A stretch of 64,000 nt of DNA from Shouchella clausii. Its GTDB lineage: Bacteria > Bacillota > Bacilli > Bacillales > Bacillaceae_D. The DNA is taken from assembly GCF_002250115.1 (NCBI RefSeq), contig NZ_CP019985.1:3596001-3660000 (forward strand), in the 5' to 3' direction. Below are positions 43,054 through 51,880 of this stretch, one piece after another. Both the position numbers and the translations under genes were made by a program. Position 1 is the stretch's first letter; every line of letters begins with the position of its first letter. The notes under the pieces are model-generated. The model worked only from the letters and a program-made list of their open reading frames with translations. It was not told the DNA's origin and searched no databases.

Positions 43054-43800
43054 TTAGATCGATTGATACGTCACCAGTTGAATATCTTTACGTGACCGAA
43101 CGCGTGTCACGATTTCCTCATCAGTTAAAAATTCCAGTTCGTCCACTCTTGGGAAGGTAAACGAAGAGCTAGCCAAAAGTTCTTTGTCTAAATAGGCCGG
43201 ATGAGACATGACTTCAACCGAATCATTGTTTTTAAATAGATTGTCTAGCGCCTCATCATCTTTTAACGTCGTTTCAATCAAATACGAGAAGGAATCCGTT
43301 GTTTTAATTCCTTTCCGCTTCAGTTCCGCTGCAGTTTTCTCCCCCATATTGTTTCGTACCGGTAGTCGATACTCTTGGGCAAGCGTCAAAAATACGTCAG
43401 GAATGCTGCCAAAGGAATTGACGTGATGGTGGCTGTCCAAATGCGTCGGCTCCAGACCGTAGGACAGAAACGTTTCGATCTGCGCTTTCCACTCGGCATA
43501 AACCTCGTCGTAATCAATCGTGAACGCTCCCTTATAAAAATCCAGCTTGCGGAAGTTTCCTTGAACATCAACGATCGTTTTGTGGGTATCAAGGAGAGGT
43601 CTGCCGCAAGTCAATACAAGATGAACACCAATTCCCAAATTAGGGAATTGGTCGGCAAGCTCGGCTGCGTGGCCTGCTCCTGGCATGTTTGTCATCAAAG
43701 TTGTTGAGGTTAAAATGCCTAGCTGGTGCGCATCGACAATTCCGTAGTTAACGCCCCTTGAATAGCCGAAATCATCGGCGTTAATAATTAATTTTTTCAT
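43054..43800 (-). CDS. chbG: YdjC/ChbG-type carbohydrate deacetylase
   Basis: 248 aa from ATG 43800 behind AAAAGGATGATC. Metal site residues are visible: NADDFGYS, VHLVLTCGRP and HLDSHHHVNSF. ChbG removes an N-acetyl group from phosphorylated chito-oligosaccharides so that the glycosidase can act. It lies between GH4 and EIICB genes. The name is by family; the true substrate is unknown. Confidence 0.85.
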   Translation of the reverse strand: MKKLIINADDFGYSRGVNYGIVDAHQLGILTSTTLMTNMPGAGHAAELADQFPNLGIGVHLVLTCGRPLLDTHKTIVDVQGNFRKLDFYKGAFTIDYDEVYAEWKAQIETFLSYGLEPTHLDSHHHVNSFGSIPDVFLTLAQEYRLPVRNNMGEKTAAELKRKGIKTTDSFSYLIETTLKDDEALDNLFKNNDSVEVMSHPAYLDKELLASSSFTFPRVDELEFLTDEEIVTRVRSRKDIQLVTYQSI

Positions 43801-43859
43801 ACCGATCATCCTTTTCTTATCTTTAATTTCCAGTAAAGGTCTACTAACAGAGGGACGAT

Positions 43860-45185
43860 TTATTTTAGGTCTGGCCAGTATTCTTTGTTGGCAGCAATGA
43901 GATCATCTAATACCGCTTTGGCTGTAGGTACATTGATAACGGTACGGTTTAAAGTAAGAGCTTGTAGCAGTTTCTGGTAGCTTTTCTCAAAGTATGCGTC
44001 CACCACCAATTTTTCATAAGCAAATTGGCTCTCTAGCAAACCTTTATAGAAAGTAGGAATAGGGCCTACTACAAATGGTTCGGATCCGTTGCTCGTTAAA
44101 AGAGCGGGCACTTCGACCATGGCGTCTGCTGGTAAGTTGGAGATGATGCCGCGATTCTCTACCATTACAATGAATCGTTCGCTCAGGTTGTAAGCCAGCG
44201 ATTCAGCGGCTTTAATCATGAACACGCCGTGGATATCGACATGGAGTTCCGCGCCAACAGCTGTTCCATTTTGGATGATTAAGTCGCAAAGGTCATGGAT
44301 GCGTTTTTGGCGGCCTTCGATCACTTGTCTTGCCCTCGTGCGGTTCGGGTCTTCTTTGGCTGCCATTTTGTCAGGGTACAAATAATACTGTAAGTACGTA
44401 TTAGGAAGAAACTCTGGAAAATCGATGAGCATTTGCCGAGCCATCGCAAACGTATCCTGCCATGATTTGTCATTGGCGATTTCTTGATCTTCTGGTCTGA
44501 AACCATTATGAATGATGAGTTGCTTTAGTCGTTCCGTATGGTCGTTACCGTTTTTGTCATATATTTTCGTAAACCAGCCAAAGTGATTGAGGCCAAAATA
44601 TTCTGGGACGAGCTCCCATACGTCCAGACCAAGGATTTTCGCGTAGCTGATCATGATCGCAATTGGCATGTCGCAAATATTCAGCAAGCGTGTATCTGTC
44701 GGAAATTCCCGCTTTAATGCTTCAGCCACAATTGCGGCCGGGTTCGTATAGTTTAAAATCCAAGCATTCGGAGAATGGCGGCGAATGTCTTTTACGAGCT
44801 CAATCATATCTCTAATCGAACGCAGACCGTAAGCCATACCCCCTGGACCGCAGGTTTCCTGGCCGACAACGCCGTGCTTTAATGAAATTTGTTCATCCTG
44901 CTCTCTCATGGCTAAGCCGCCTGTACGAATTTGAACGAATACGAAGTCTGCATCCTTAAAAGCTTCTTTTTTGTCGGTTGTATAAGAGAAAGACGTCAAT
45001 TCAGGATAGCGTTCTTTAACAAGAATGTCTGTTGCTTTGGCTGTACGTTCCTGCCGTTCGGCATCAATGTCGTAAAACACCAAATCTTTTAGCGGAAAGC
45101 GTTCCTTCTCTTCAATCAAGCTCATCATCATTCCCATCGTGTAAGTGCTTCCACTTCCGGCAATAACCAATCGCTGTCTTTTCAT
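43860..45185 (-). CDS. GH4 6-phospho-glycosidase, CDMP (alpha) type
   Basis: 441 aa. NAD+- and Mn2+-dependent GH4 enzyme: dinucleotide fold GSGSTYTMG near the start, DTRLLNICDMP (C171-P174), and FGLNHFGW. In GH4 the CDMP motif marks 6-phospho-alpha-glucosidases (MalA/GlvA), whereas beta-acting enzymes such as ChbF have CN(I/V)P. So alpha-linkage is predicted, although the operon carries a ChbG-type deacetylase. First gene of the operon. Confidence 0.88.
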   Translation of the reverse strand: MKRQRLVIAGSGSTYTMGMMMSLIEEKERFPLKDLVFYDIDAERQERTAKATDILVKERYPELTSFSYTTDKKEAFKDADFVFVQIRTGGLAMREQDEQISLKHGVVGQETCGPGGMAYGLRSIRDMIELVKDIRRHSPNAWILNYTNPAAIVAEALKREFPTDTRLLNICDMPIAIMISYAKILGLDVWELVPEYFGLNHFGWFTKIYDKNGNDHTERLKQLIIHNGFRPEDQEIANDKSWQDTFAMARQMLIDFPEFLPNTYLQYYLYPDKMAAKEDPNRTRARQVIEGRQKRIHDLCDLIIQNGTAVGAELHVDIHGVFMIKAAESLAYNLSERFIVMVENRGIISNLPADAMVEVPALLTSNGSEPFVVGPIPTFYKGLLESQFAYEKLVVDAYFEKSYQKLLQALTLNRTVINVPTAKAVLDDLIAANKEYWPDLK

Positions 45186-45224
45186 GCTAGCTCCTCCTCG
45201 TGTGGTTGCTTGTCTTATAATTCT

Positions 45225-45280
45225 GTTATAGCACTACAGTGATACAAAATCAATACTAATCTTGTATTAAAGTTGTATCA
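45225..45280 (-). promoter_or_regulatory. GH4 operon promoter with GntR-type operator
   Basis: On the - strand TTGATT (45253-45248) and TATAAC (45230-45225) are 17 bp apart. The spacer holds TTGTATCA, and further TTGTAT motifs on the + strand lie at 45262-45267 and 45273-45280, giving an inverted TGATACAA...TTGTATCA pair. These fit binding sites for the divergent GntR protein. Confidence 0.6.
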
Positions 45281-45440
45281 TCGATTTAGCGAACTAATTT
45301 AAGAGTGTAATTGACAAACAAATGAATGCTTGAGTTAGGAAGTAATATTCCTGATTGAGTAGGCGTTTTCAAGTATGCTGCGAGTAGAAAGGTAGAAGTT
45401 TAAACGGAAAAGATGAAAACAAAATGATTTTTAGGTATAG

Positions 45441-45460
45441 TTGTATCAAAGACAATACAA
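45441..45460 (+). promoter_or_regulatory. GntR-type operator before the regulator gene
   Basis: TTGTATCAAAGACAATACAA is a dyad (TTGTAT / ATACAA, 8-bp centre) sharing its half-site with the sites at the GH4 promoter. It suggests autoregulation. Confidence 0.6.
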
Positions 45461-45492
45461 ATTAAAGATAGAAAAACGGAGGTATTTTTTTC

Positions 45493-46206
45493 TTGGCTAT
45501 TCACTCTCCTCTATATAAACAAGTAGCGGAAAAAATTAAAAAGGATATTTTTGCATTAAAATTAAAAAAAGATGAAGCCATCCCTTCCGAAAATAAATTG
45601 GTAGAGAAGTATCAAGTAAGCAGAGTTACAATACGGCAGGCGATTAAACTCTTGGTTGAAGAGGGGATTTTATACAGCATCAGAGGTTCCGGCACATATG
45701 TAAAAACGGGGAAAATCGAGCAGGACATCTATCGCTTACAAGGCTTCACCGAAGAGATGATTTATTTAAACAAACAGCCCGCTAATGAAATTCTTGATTT
45801 TTCTATGCAGGAACCAACTGGGAAAGTGAGAGAAACGTTACAACTGGGAGACGGGGAAAAGGTGTTTTTTATTCGAAGACTGCGGCTAGCGGATAGCGAA
45901 CCTCTCATTTTGGAGGAGACGTATATGCCAGTTGCGCTGTTTCCTGACCTATCCGTTGAGGTAATGACACGTTCTAAATATGCCTATGTGGAAAAGAAAG
46001 GGTACCGTATTAAGGAAAGACAAGGGGAGATTTTCCCATTGCTGCCGGATGAACAGCTTAAGCAAACGTTGAAGCTGGAAGAAGGAGAGCTCGTATTGTT
46101 CATGGATCTATGGGCTTATTTTGAAGACGATACGATTTTTGAATACACGAAACTATACTTTAGGAGTGAGAAATACACGTTTAAGTTCACTTCAAAACGA
46201 ATCTGA
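45493..46206 (+). CDS. GntR/HutC family repressor
   Basis: 237 aa from TTG 45493 behind GGAGG. Winged-helix domain (LYKQVAEKIKKDIFALKLKKDEAIPSENKLVEKYQVSRVTIRQAIKLLVEEGILYSIRGSGTYV) followed by a UTRA ligand-binding domain (VFFIRRLRLADSEPLILEETYMP...YEFTKLYFRSEKYTF-like). Divergent from the GH4-ChbG-EIICB operon, which it most likely represses until a phosphosugar binds. Confidence 0.92.
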   Translation: MAIHSPLYKQVAEKIKKDIFALKLKKDEAIPSENKLVEKYQVSRVTIRQAIKLLVEEGILYSIRGSGTYVKTGKIEQDIYRLQGFTEEMIYLNKQPANEILDFSMQEPTGKVRETLQLGDGEKVFFIRRLRLADSEPLILEETYMPVALFPDLSVEVMTRSKYAYVEKKGYRIKERQGEIFPLLPDEQLKQTLKLEEGELVLFMDLWAYFEDDTIFEYTKLYFRSEKYTFKFTSKRI

Positions 46207-46657
46207 ATGTTATCGCTCAAAAATCGATAGCGGCCAGGCGTTTCATCATAGCTTCACCCACGTCAAAAAGCGAATTTGACGCGCGGTCATGTGCAACTCG
46301 AGCAGTGGTTTCGGTAGCTGGGTGATCTGTAAAGCTTAGCGGAAATCAAGACATTGCTCGTCCTCAAGTCCAGGCATACCTAATCTTGTCGGCAGAGAGC
46401 TTAAAAGCGGCATTGCTTACAGCGATCATGTAGAATTTGTAACAGTGCCGTTCCCGACAAATTGCTCCAGGGCTGGTATGTCTCTTTTCAAAAGGCTGCT
46501 TGATGATGAAAAGGTGAATGGATGCTGCGTGGCAATATAGTATCCTTACACTGTCGTCTCGGAACAAAACTAGATAGTATGTTCTGAATAAAGCGACATG
46601 CCACGCAGCAAACTGAATGGACTGAAAGCTTTGGCTGTAAAAGAGAATGGTTCGTTT
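46207..46657 (+). pseudogene. Gap with a decayed coding fragment (46380-46534)
   Basis: A start-less frame reads PNLVGRELKSGIAYSDHVEF then VTVPFPTNCSRAGMSLFKRLLDD and stops at TAG near 46534. Not recognised. No ribosome site. The rest of this 450-bp gap shows nothing. Confidence 0.3.
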
Positions 46658-47296
46658 TTACGTGTTTTCTTGCTGTAGCTTACTCATTGTCCACTTGCCT
46701 GAGATGGCTGATAACATAAGCCAAGGCTCAATGATTAAATTAATCAACACATGAGCAACGATCGGCGCAAATGTACTTCTTCCTGACATTATGTAAAGTG
46801 TTGCCAAAAAACACCCTAAAATCGTAGTCGAAATAATGACAGGCAAGACTATTTTCGCGTCACGTCTAAAAATTCCCCAAGCTCCATGGGCGAAACCAAA
46901 TATGATTCCCGAAAGTATGATTTGCAGAACATCGGACACATGGAAAGACTGTAAGAAATCCATCAATAGATGTCTAAACAAGACCTCCTCGACTATACCT
47001 GTAGCCAATGCTGCCCACACTCCAATGATTTTAAGCCATGACATGTTAAAAAGCTGTGCTCTCACAAAGGGTAAGGCAATTATTGTATAGACAACATAAC
47101 CTATAACAATGATGAAGGTGAATAGCCATACGTAAAAGTCTGCAAATACACCTTCGTGAATCCCCATCCTTGTTTCGATAAAGCGCTTAGGGTTTCCTAT
47201 AAACCAAGAAAGGATGCTGGTGGTTAACAATATAGAGGTACTAGCCAAAATCCAACCCGTTTTTATTCTATCATGATGTGTAGTTAATTTAGACAA
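46658..47296 (-). CDS. CPBP-family intramembrane metalloprotease (Abi)
   Basis: 212 aa, six or so membrane helices. The CPBP motifs are present: EEVLFRHLLM (Glu pair and Arg), FGFAHG and a later HVLIN. Family members are prenyl-endopeptidase-like and often act in bacteriocin immunity or signalling. No bacteriocin gene adjacent. Confidence 0.85.
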   Translation of the reverse strand: MSKLTTHHDRIKTGWILASTSILLTTSILSWFIGNPKRFIETRMGIHEGVFADFYVWLFTFIIVIGYVVYTIIALPFVRAQLFNMSWLKIIGVWAALATGIVEEVLFRHLLMDFLQSFHVSDVLQIILSGIIFGFAHGAWGIFRRDAKIVLPVIISTTILGCFLATLYIMSGRSTFAPIVAHVLINLIIEPWLMLSAISGKWTMSKLQQENT

Positions 47297-48060
47297 CCTA
47301 CAATTCCCTCACTTTCAGCTATTTTCTTCACTCATTATAGTTTTCGAGTATCATAAATACTATTGCCTGGAGTCATGAAGTCTCTGTTAAAAAATTGACT
47401 AAAGTCATTCGTGTATTCAAACTGTCTTTTTCGAACGTAATCATGTAAGTATATTGCTGTAGCACCGAATAAAAAACGCGGCTTTTCGGTAAAATGCGGG
47501 CAAGTTAAAAAAGGTGCAAGCCTTCAATGACTGGCTGTGCACCTTTCAGTGTTTATTCTTTTAAGTTATTTTTGATAGACTCAGCCGAATGATACAAGTT
47601 TACTAAACTCGATTTGTTGGATGAACTAGATTATGCCCCATTAAAATCGGTAGAATAGCAAACGGTAAAATAGTCGAGGATGTAGGAGGCCGGTTGTAAA
47701 TTATGCTCTACCTATAGTAGATTGACTGTTTAAGAGTGATTTTTCACAAAGTAAGTGCTACGTCAACAGTAATTATAAAAAAGAATATTCTTTTTTTGTT
47801 TAATAAGAGGGCTCTTTTATAAATAGAACAATGGACATGGGTCCATATAGATGTTTATTCGACAGGGATGTCCGCTTTAGAGTCTAAAGACGCATGTCTA
47901 TAGATATAAAATATATCTTAAAAAAAGGAGTTAAGGATACACTTGTAAAAATAAGGACCCTTATGCGCTGATCCACTAGCAACCGGTTTAATCAGTTAGG
48001 GAAATAGACTCTCTTATTTTTCTGTCGCAATATGATAGAATTAAAAATCCATGAAAAGAG
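47297..48060. other. Long gap: terminator and gene stump
   Basis: On the - strand a short frame ending SNKSSLVNLYHSAESIKNNL-KE (stop near 47552) is followed by a good terminator: AAGGTGCA.GCC / GGC..TGCACCTT (47510-47546) with a T run on the - strand. This suggests a lost gene. A perfect palindrome AAAAAAGAATATTCTTTTTT is near 47777-47796. Otherwise no gene seen. Confidence 0.45.
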
Positions 48061-48069
48061 GTGAAAAGG

Positions 48070-49197
48070 TTGAAGGGAAAGTCGTTCATAGTTGTTGCAC
48101 TCCTATTTAGCACGTTTTTTTTCTTCTTGGAATCATATGCTTTTGCTTATACTGTCCAAACAGGTACAGTAATTACAAATACGAGTTTAAATGTACGCGA
48201 GAACCCTAGCAATGATGCACCTGTCATTGGCCAGTTGCAGTCAGGGGCCAAGATAGAGTACGTCGATGTTGGCTATGACTGGGTACGAATTACATACAAC
48301 GGAAAAGCCGGATATCTTAACAGCCTTTTTATTAAGGAAAACCGGCCAACCAGCCAAGCAACGAGCCATCAAGCAACGAGCCATCAAGCAACGAGCCATC
48401 AAGCAACCGCTGTGTCTGGTGTAAATGTTGGCAAGGTAACAGCAAAAAACGGTCTGATCGTTCGTACGCAAGCAAGCACAGATTCCGCAATGCTAGGGAA
48501 AATTGATTATGGTTCAAAGGTCGAGTACCGAATCTCAACGGGTGGCTGGGGTCAAATTACTTATAATGGCCAACGGGCGTTTATTGATACTTCCTATTTA
48601 TCTGGATCTACTAGCAATGAAAATATATCTGGAGCCACCAGTAATGAAAACAAAAGCGTCGACCAGCAAGCTGCTGTAACAGGAACCATTTCCCGTGTTG
48701 TCATCGATCCTGGGCATGGCGGTAGGGACCCTGGCGCGAGAGGAAATGGGCTAATCGAGAAAAACATTACGCTCTTGTTCGCTAAACAAATAAAAAAATC
48801 TTTACAAGAGAATGGCATAGAGGTTTATTTAACAAGGTCTAGCGATGAGTATGTTTATTTACAAGAAAGGGCTAATATCGCTGATTCGTTCCAAGCAGAT
48901 CTTTTTCTGAGCATTCACGCAAATGGCCATGAAAATTCGCTTATAAGAGGCATGGAAATTCATTCGTTTGCGCTAAACAACATAGCTTTAAAACTGGAAA
49001 ATCAGTTCCGTGACTTGCCAAACGCTGTATACCGAGGCCACTACGAGTCCAATTTTTATGTACTCAGAAATACATCAACCCCGTCACTTTTAATTGAATT
49101 GGGGTACGTGTCCAACCAAGCTGATGCTGCGCTGTTGCAGTCACAACAATTACAAATTCAAGTTGGCGAGGCAGTAAGGCGTGCATTGCAAAGTTAA
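48070..49197 (+). CDS. SH3b-linked N-acetylmuramoyl-L-alanine amidase
   Basis: 375 aa from TTG 48070, chosen because AAGAGGTG is 6 bp upstream; the GTG at 48061 overlaps that site. Signal peptide (SFIVVALLFSTFFFFLESYAFA), two SH3b wall-binding domains (TNTSLNVRENPSNDAPVIGQL; AKNGLIVRTQASTDSAMLGKI), a linker with 15-bp tandem repeats between them, and a zinc amidase_3 domain: DPGHGGRDPGA, LIEKNI, LSIHANG, and catalytic Glu in LLIELGY. Secreted, cuts the lactyl-peptide link of peptidoglycan. Confidence 0.92.
   Translation: MKGKSFIVVALLFSTFFFFLESYAFAYTVQTGTVITNTSLNVRENPSNDAPVIGQLQSGAKIEYVDVGYDWVRITYNGKAGYLNSLFIKENRPTSQATSHQATSHQATSHQATAVSGVNVGKVTAKNGLIVRTQASTDSAMLGKIDYGSKVEYRISTGGWGQITYNGQRAFIDTSYLSGSTSNENISGATSNENKSVDQQAAVTGTISRVVIDPGHGGRDPGARGNGLIEKNITLLFAKQIKKSLQENGIEVYLTRSSDEYVYLQERANIADSFQADLFLSIHANGHENSLIRGMEIHSFALNNIALKLENQFRDLPNAVYRGHYESNFYVLRNTSTPSLLIELGYVSNQADAALLQSQQLQIQVGEAVRRALQS
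48355..48408 (+). repeat. 15-bp tandem repeat inside amidase gene
   Basis: CAAGCAACGAGCCAT occurs three times exactly (48355-48399) plus a partial fourth. Each unit adds five residues (QATSH) to the linker between SH3b domains, so unit number can vary without a frameshift. Confidence 0.95.
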
Positions 49198-49228
49198 ATC
49201 GTTTCGCCACAAGACTTTAGGAAGTTTT

Positions 49229-49426
49229 ACGCATCTATTTTATAGATGCTTGAGGTTGTCGACAAAGTCGATAACCGCCCTCAGACTGATAGAAAACGCT
49301 TGTCAGACGAGGAGTGCAGCCGAGGGAAGATGCGAATAGAACGGGGGTTCATGAGCATATGACCGAGGCAAACGACGAAGTATGCGAGCGTTTGTCTACA
49401 GTCTGACGCATCTATTTTATAGATGC
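49229..49426. repeat. Terminator-flanked 153-bp repeat, copy 3
   Basis: A core of about 156 bp (49250-49405) lies between two copies of a terminator stem-loop (49229-49249 and 49406-49426; arms GCATCTAT / ATAGATGC). The right copy continues to GTTTCTTTTT. Core begins TTGAGGTTGTCGACAAAGTC and ends CTACAGTCTG. Downstream of the amidase gene in the same relative orientation as copies 1 and 2. Confidence 0.85.
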
Positions 49427-49488
49427 GTTTCTTTTTGGCTATCGAGGAGAAGCAGCCTCCACCTCAGTTTAAAAAACACGCACGAAGA

Positions 49489-49599
49489 ATGAGTTTCATT
49501 ATCGTGTCAACGATGACAATGTTTACTTGCTCCTTATTTTATGCCATTTTTTTGGTCTTTTCAACTAATTCGTTCGATTGTTATTTTTACATCACATAA
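49489..49599 (+). CDS. Possible 36-aa membrane protein
   Basis: ATG 49489 begins MSFIIVSTMTMFTCSLFYAIF..., one hydrophobic helix. The frame is open upstream to a TTG at 49435 (LAIEEKQPPPQFKKHARR). Neither start has a convincing ribosome site. Confidence 0.25.
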   Translation: MSFIIVSTMTMFTCSLFYAIFLVFSTNSFDCYFYIT

Positions 49600-49605
49600 T
49601 AAAAA

Positions 49606-49622
49606 ACCCGCTAAGAGCGGGT
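49606..49622 (-). terminator. Terminator of manganese catalase gene
   Basis: ACCCGCT / AGCGGGT with a 3-nt loop, followed by six T on the - strand. Confidence 0.85.
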
Positions 49623-49689
49623 CGGGGCAGGCAAAATGTTGTTATTACCATAAACATTCATGCAAACAAAACGGTGAAATGAATGAATG

Positions 49690-50544
49690 TTAGTTATTTA
49701 AATCACTAATTCCAGGGCTGTGTTCATTAGGCATTTCAGGAAGTTGTGGAACAGGGAAGCCTTCTGGAGGAGGAGTGACTGAAAACGCGCCTTCGTTTCT
49801 GCTTGGAGACTTCCCTTGAAGAATCTCTCCAATTCTTGTTTCGTCTAACCTGAAGTTGAACTGGACGTTATGGTAGCCCATGTCAACAAATTTTCGGCAT
49901 TCTGGATATTTATTAATGTCGTAATTTGGAATAGGGAATAATTTGCCCCATTCTACGCCAAGTGTTTCAAGTGCTTTCGCAAATGCATTTTGGTGGGCAT
50001 TATCTCGAACAATTAGAAACGCAAGCGTTTCTCTAAAGGTTGCATTGGAACTCATTTCATAAATACGTGTTTTTTGGAGCACGCCTGTGGATTCCAGCAC
50101 AACGTTATTAAGCATATCCGCAGCTAAGTTTCCATGACTGTACACCCACGATCCATTCCACGGGTTTCCGGCTGCGTCAAAAGGAAGAGAAGCTTGGGCG
50201 CCTATAATATAGTGGTGGGGATTGGCAACTTGTAAGGCAGTATCGAGAGGAGCATGATTGGGGGCTTGATTTCCTACTCCTGGTTCCCCTGATTCGTCAA
50301 GTAATGCATTAATGGTCGTTTGGACGAGCTCTACATGGGCAATTTCTTCTAGGAAAACGCCTCGCAACAAATCACGGTATTGCTTATCCTTCCCTCTGAA
50401 ATTGGAACCTTGGAAGAAATATTGCATCATCGTACGCATTTCTCCATAATGCCCTCCGAGAATTTCTTGAAGGACTTTAGCTGCCGCTGGATCAGGTTTA
50501 TCAGGCTTAATGATGTTAATTAATTCTTCTTTGTAATAATACAA
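49690..50544 (-). CDS. Manganese catalase
   Basis: 284-aa di-manganese ferritin-like catalase (B. subtilis YdbD type), breaking down hydrogen peroxide. Ligand-bearing helices are visible: HYGEMRTMMQYFFQ, FLEEIAHVELVQ, NNVVLESTGVLQKTR and RDNAHQNAFAKALE. The C-terminal tail is Pro-rich (PPPEGFPVPQLPEMPNEHSPG). ATG follows AAGGAGGAAT. Monocistronic with its own terminator. Confidence 0.93.
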   Translation of the reverse strand: MYYYKEELINIIKPDKPDPAAAKVLQEILGGHYGEMRTMMQYFFQGSNFRGKDKQYRDLLRGVFLEEIAHVELVQTTINALLDESGEPGVGNQAPNHAPLDTALQVANPHHYIIGAQASLPFDAAGNPWNGSWVYSHGNLAADMLNNVVLESTGVLQKTRIYEMSSNATFRETLAFLIVRDNAHQNAFAKALETLGVEWGKLFPIPNYDINKYPECRKFVDMGYHNVQFNFRLDETRIGEILQGKSPSRNEGAFSVTPPPEGFPVPQLPEMPNEHSPGISDLNN

Positions 50545-50875
50545 AGGTATTCCTCCTTATCGGATCATCGTTAAATGCTTTTTTAGTTTGAACAAATTAT
50601 TTCCAAATATACACTAAATCTACAACCGTTTTTTACGCATAATTGCTAAAGATGTCCAGGGAATATTGTCTTAGAGAAGGCAATTGTTCTTAAAAAACAT
50701 GAGAGCGGAAATGAAAAAGGAACACGGACGTCTTAATGGATGAATTAGGGGAGAGAAGAGAGAAAAAACGCCCGTCCGTTGTTGCTGATTTTGCGGAAAG
50801 TGAAGGTAGAGATGATACAACAACATCAAAAAACATTCCCTATATGAAGAGAAATTATCAGTAAGATAAGAAACA
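50545..50875 (+). CDS. Gap with possible 42-aa protein at 50736-50864
   Basis: ATG 50736 opens a charged frame (MDELGERREKKRPSVVADFA...) ending NIPYMKRNYQ at TAA 50862-50864. An AAAAAGGAAC stretch 15 bp upstream could be a distant ribosome site. Low-complexity and charged; may be chance. Nothing else in the 331-bp gap. Confidence 0.3.
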
Positions 50876-51676
50876 TTAAGTCATTCGTGCTTCACGTTCG
50901 AAATGTGCAGCGAGCCATGTGCCTTCGCTCATAAACAGTTTAAGAACATGTTCACGGCTTGTTGGCGCCTCTTCGATCCATTTCTGCAGCATGCGGACGA
51001 TAGGTTTTTTATCCTGAAAATATTGAATAAAAACATCGGACTGTTCATCAAGTTTTGTCGTCCAAACTTGAGAGCGGGCCATCACCATTGAATAGTATGT
51101 GCGAATAAGCTTCCGGGCGAAATTTTGCGAAAGTTTTTTGAATTCTTCTGTGGGGGCTGATTGTAATCGGTCAATGGTTCGGTCGAAAACGTCACCAATG
51201 TCACCATTAAAACTTATGGCGATCTCGGCAGTAAGTTTGTAGGGGCCGAAGCAGTCTCGAAGATCAGTTCCGTAAATACAAACACAGAGTTCTTTTAGAA
51301 AAGCCAGTTCGTAATAGTTGATTGGGTTCATCACATGATCGAGATCTGCCACTGCTATACCAATATCGCGGACTAAATAGCGGTATGTTTCAGTCAGTGT
51401 CGTTGAGAGTTTTTTTACTTTCATTTTCTCACTAGCATTTAGTGTACTATTGAACACAGCTAAAAGATCTAAGTCTGACTTAATCGCGATTGCATCTCCT
51501 CTTGCGACGCTGCCATAAACATAGACACTGTGTAATTGATTTGGAAATAAGCGGGATAGTTGTTCGACAGAGTGTTGAATGCACGGCTCGTATACTTCGG
51601 GAATTTTATGTATGGAGACATCACTTGAAATATAGCCATTGTTGTCGAGTCCATACCCAGCTTGCAAATACGTCAT
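50876..51676 (-). CDS. Nucleotidyltransferase-domain protein
   Basis: 266 aa with the pol-beta-type active site: YVYGSVARGDAIAIKSDLDLL (GS, then DxD-like SDLDL), third carboxylate probably in DIGIAVADLD. C-terminal helical domain. The layout resembles aminoglycoside nucleotidyltransferases (ANT), but many such proteins have other or unknown substrates, so no resistance function is claimed. ATG 51676. Confidence 0.8.
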   Translation of the reverse strand: MTYLQAGYGLDNNGYISSDVSIHKIPEVYEPCIQHSVEQLSRLFPNQLHSVYVYGSVARGDAIAIKSDLDLLAVFNSTLNASEKMKVKKLSTTLTETYRYLVRDIGIAVADLDHVMNPINYYELAFLKELCVCIYGTDLRDCFGPYKLTAEIAISFNGDIGDVFDRTIDRLQSAPTEEFKKLSQNFARKLIRTYYSMVMARSQVWTTKLDEQSDVFIQYFQDKKPIVRMLQKWIEEAPTSREHVLKLFMSEGTWLAAHFEREARMT

Positions 51677-51880
51677 TTTATGTCCTCCTTTTCCCTTTAC
51701 TATACCAAAAACGATTACTGGTTGCTTTTATTTTTATAATAAAACGCTAACGGCCTTCTCCCAAAGGCTGCATCGCTCATACAGCCTGGGCGTATCAAAA
51801 AACGCAATCGAATGTGGGACAAGCCGCGGGAGGATCACTTAGCCGAGAGGAAATAGTTGGTCAGTCCATTTGTGTGGAGC
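51677..51880. other. Short intergenic stretch
   Basis: No gene supported. An imperfect hairpin with arms GCCTT.TCCCAAAGGC lies near 51750-51770. Confidence 0.3.

Noticed and set aside
48355-48408. Possible CRISPR-like repeats
   Set aside because: The units are direct, contiguous, 15 bp, without spacers and in frame within an amidase gene, so they are a coding tandem repeat.
50876-51676. Calling the nucleotidyltransferase an aminoglycoside-resistance gene
   Set aside because: Only the general GS...SDLDL active site is visible; there is no sequence mark that fixes an antibiotic substrate.
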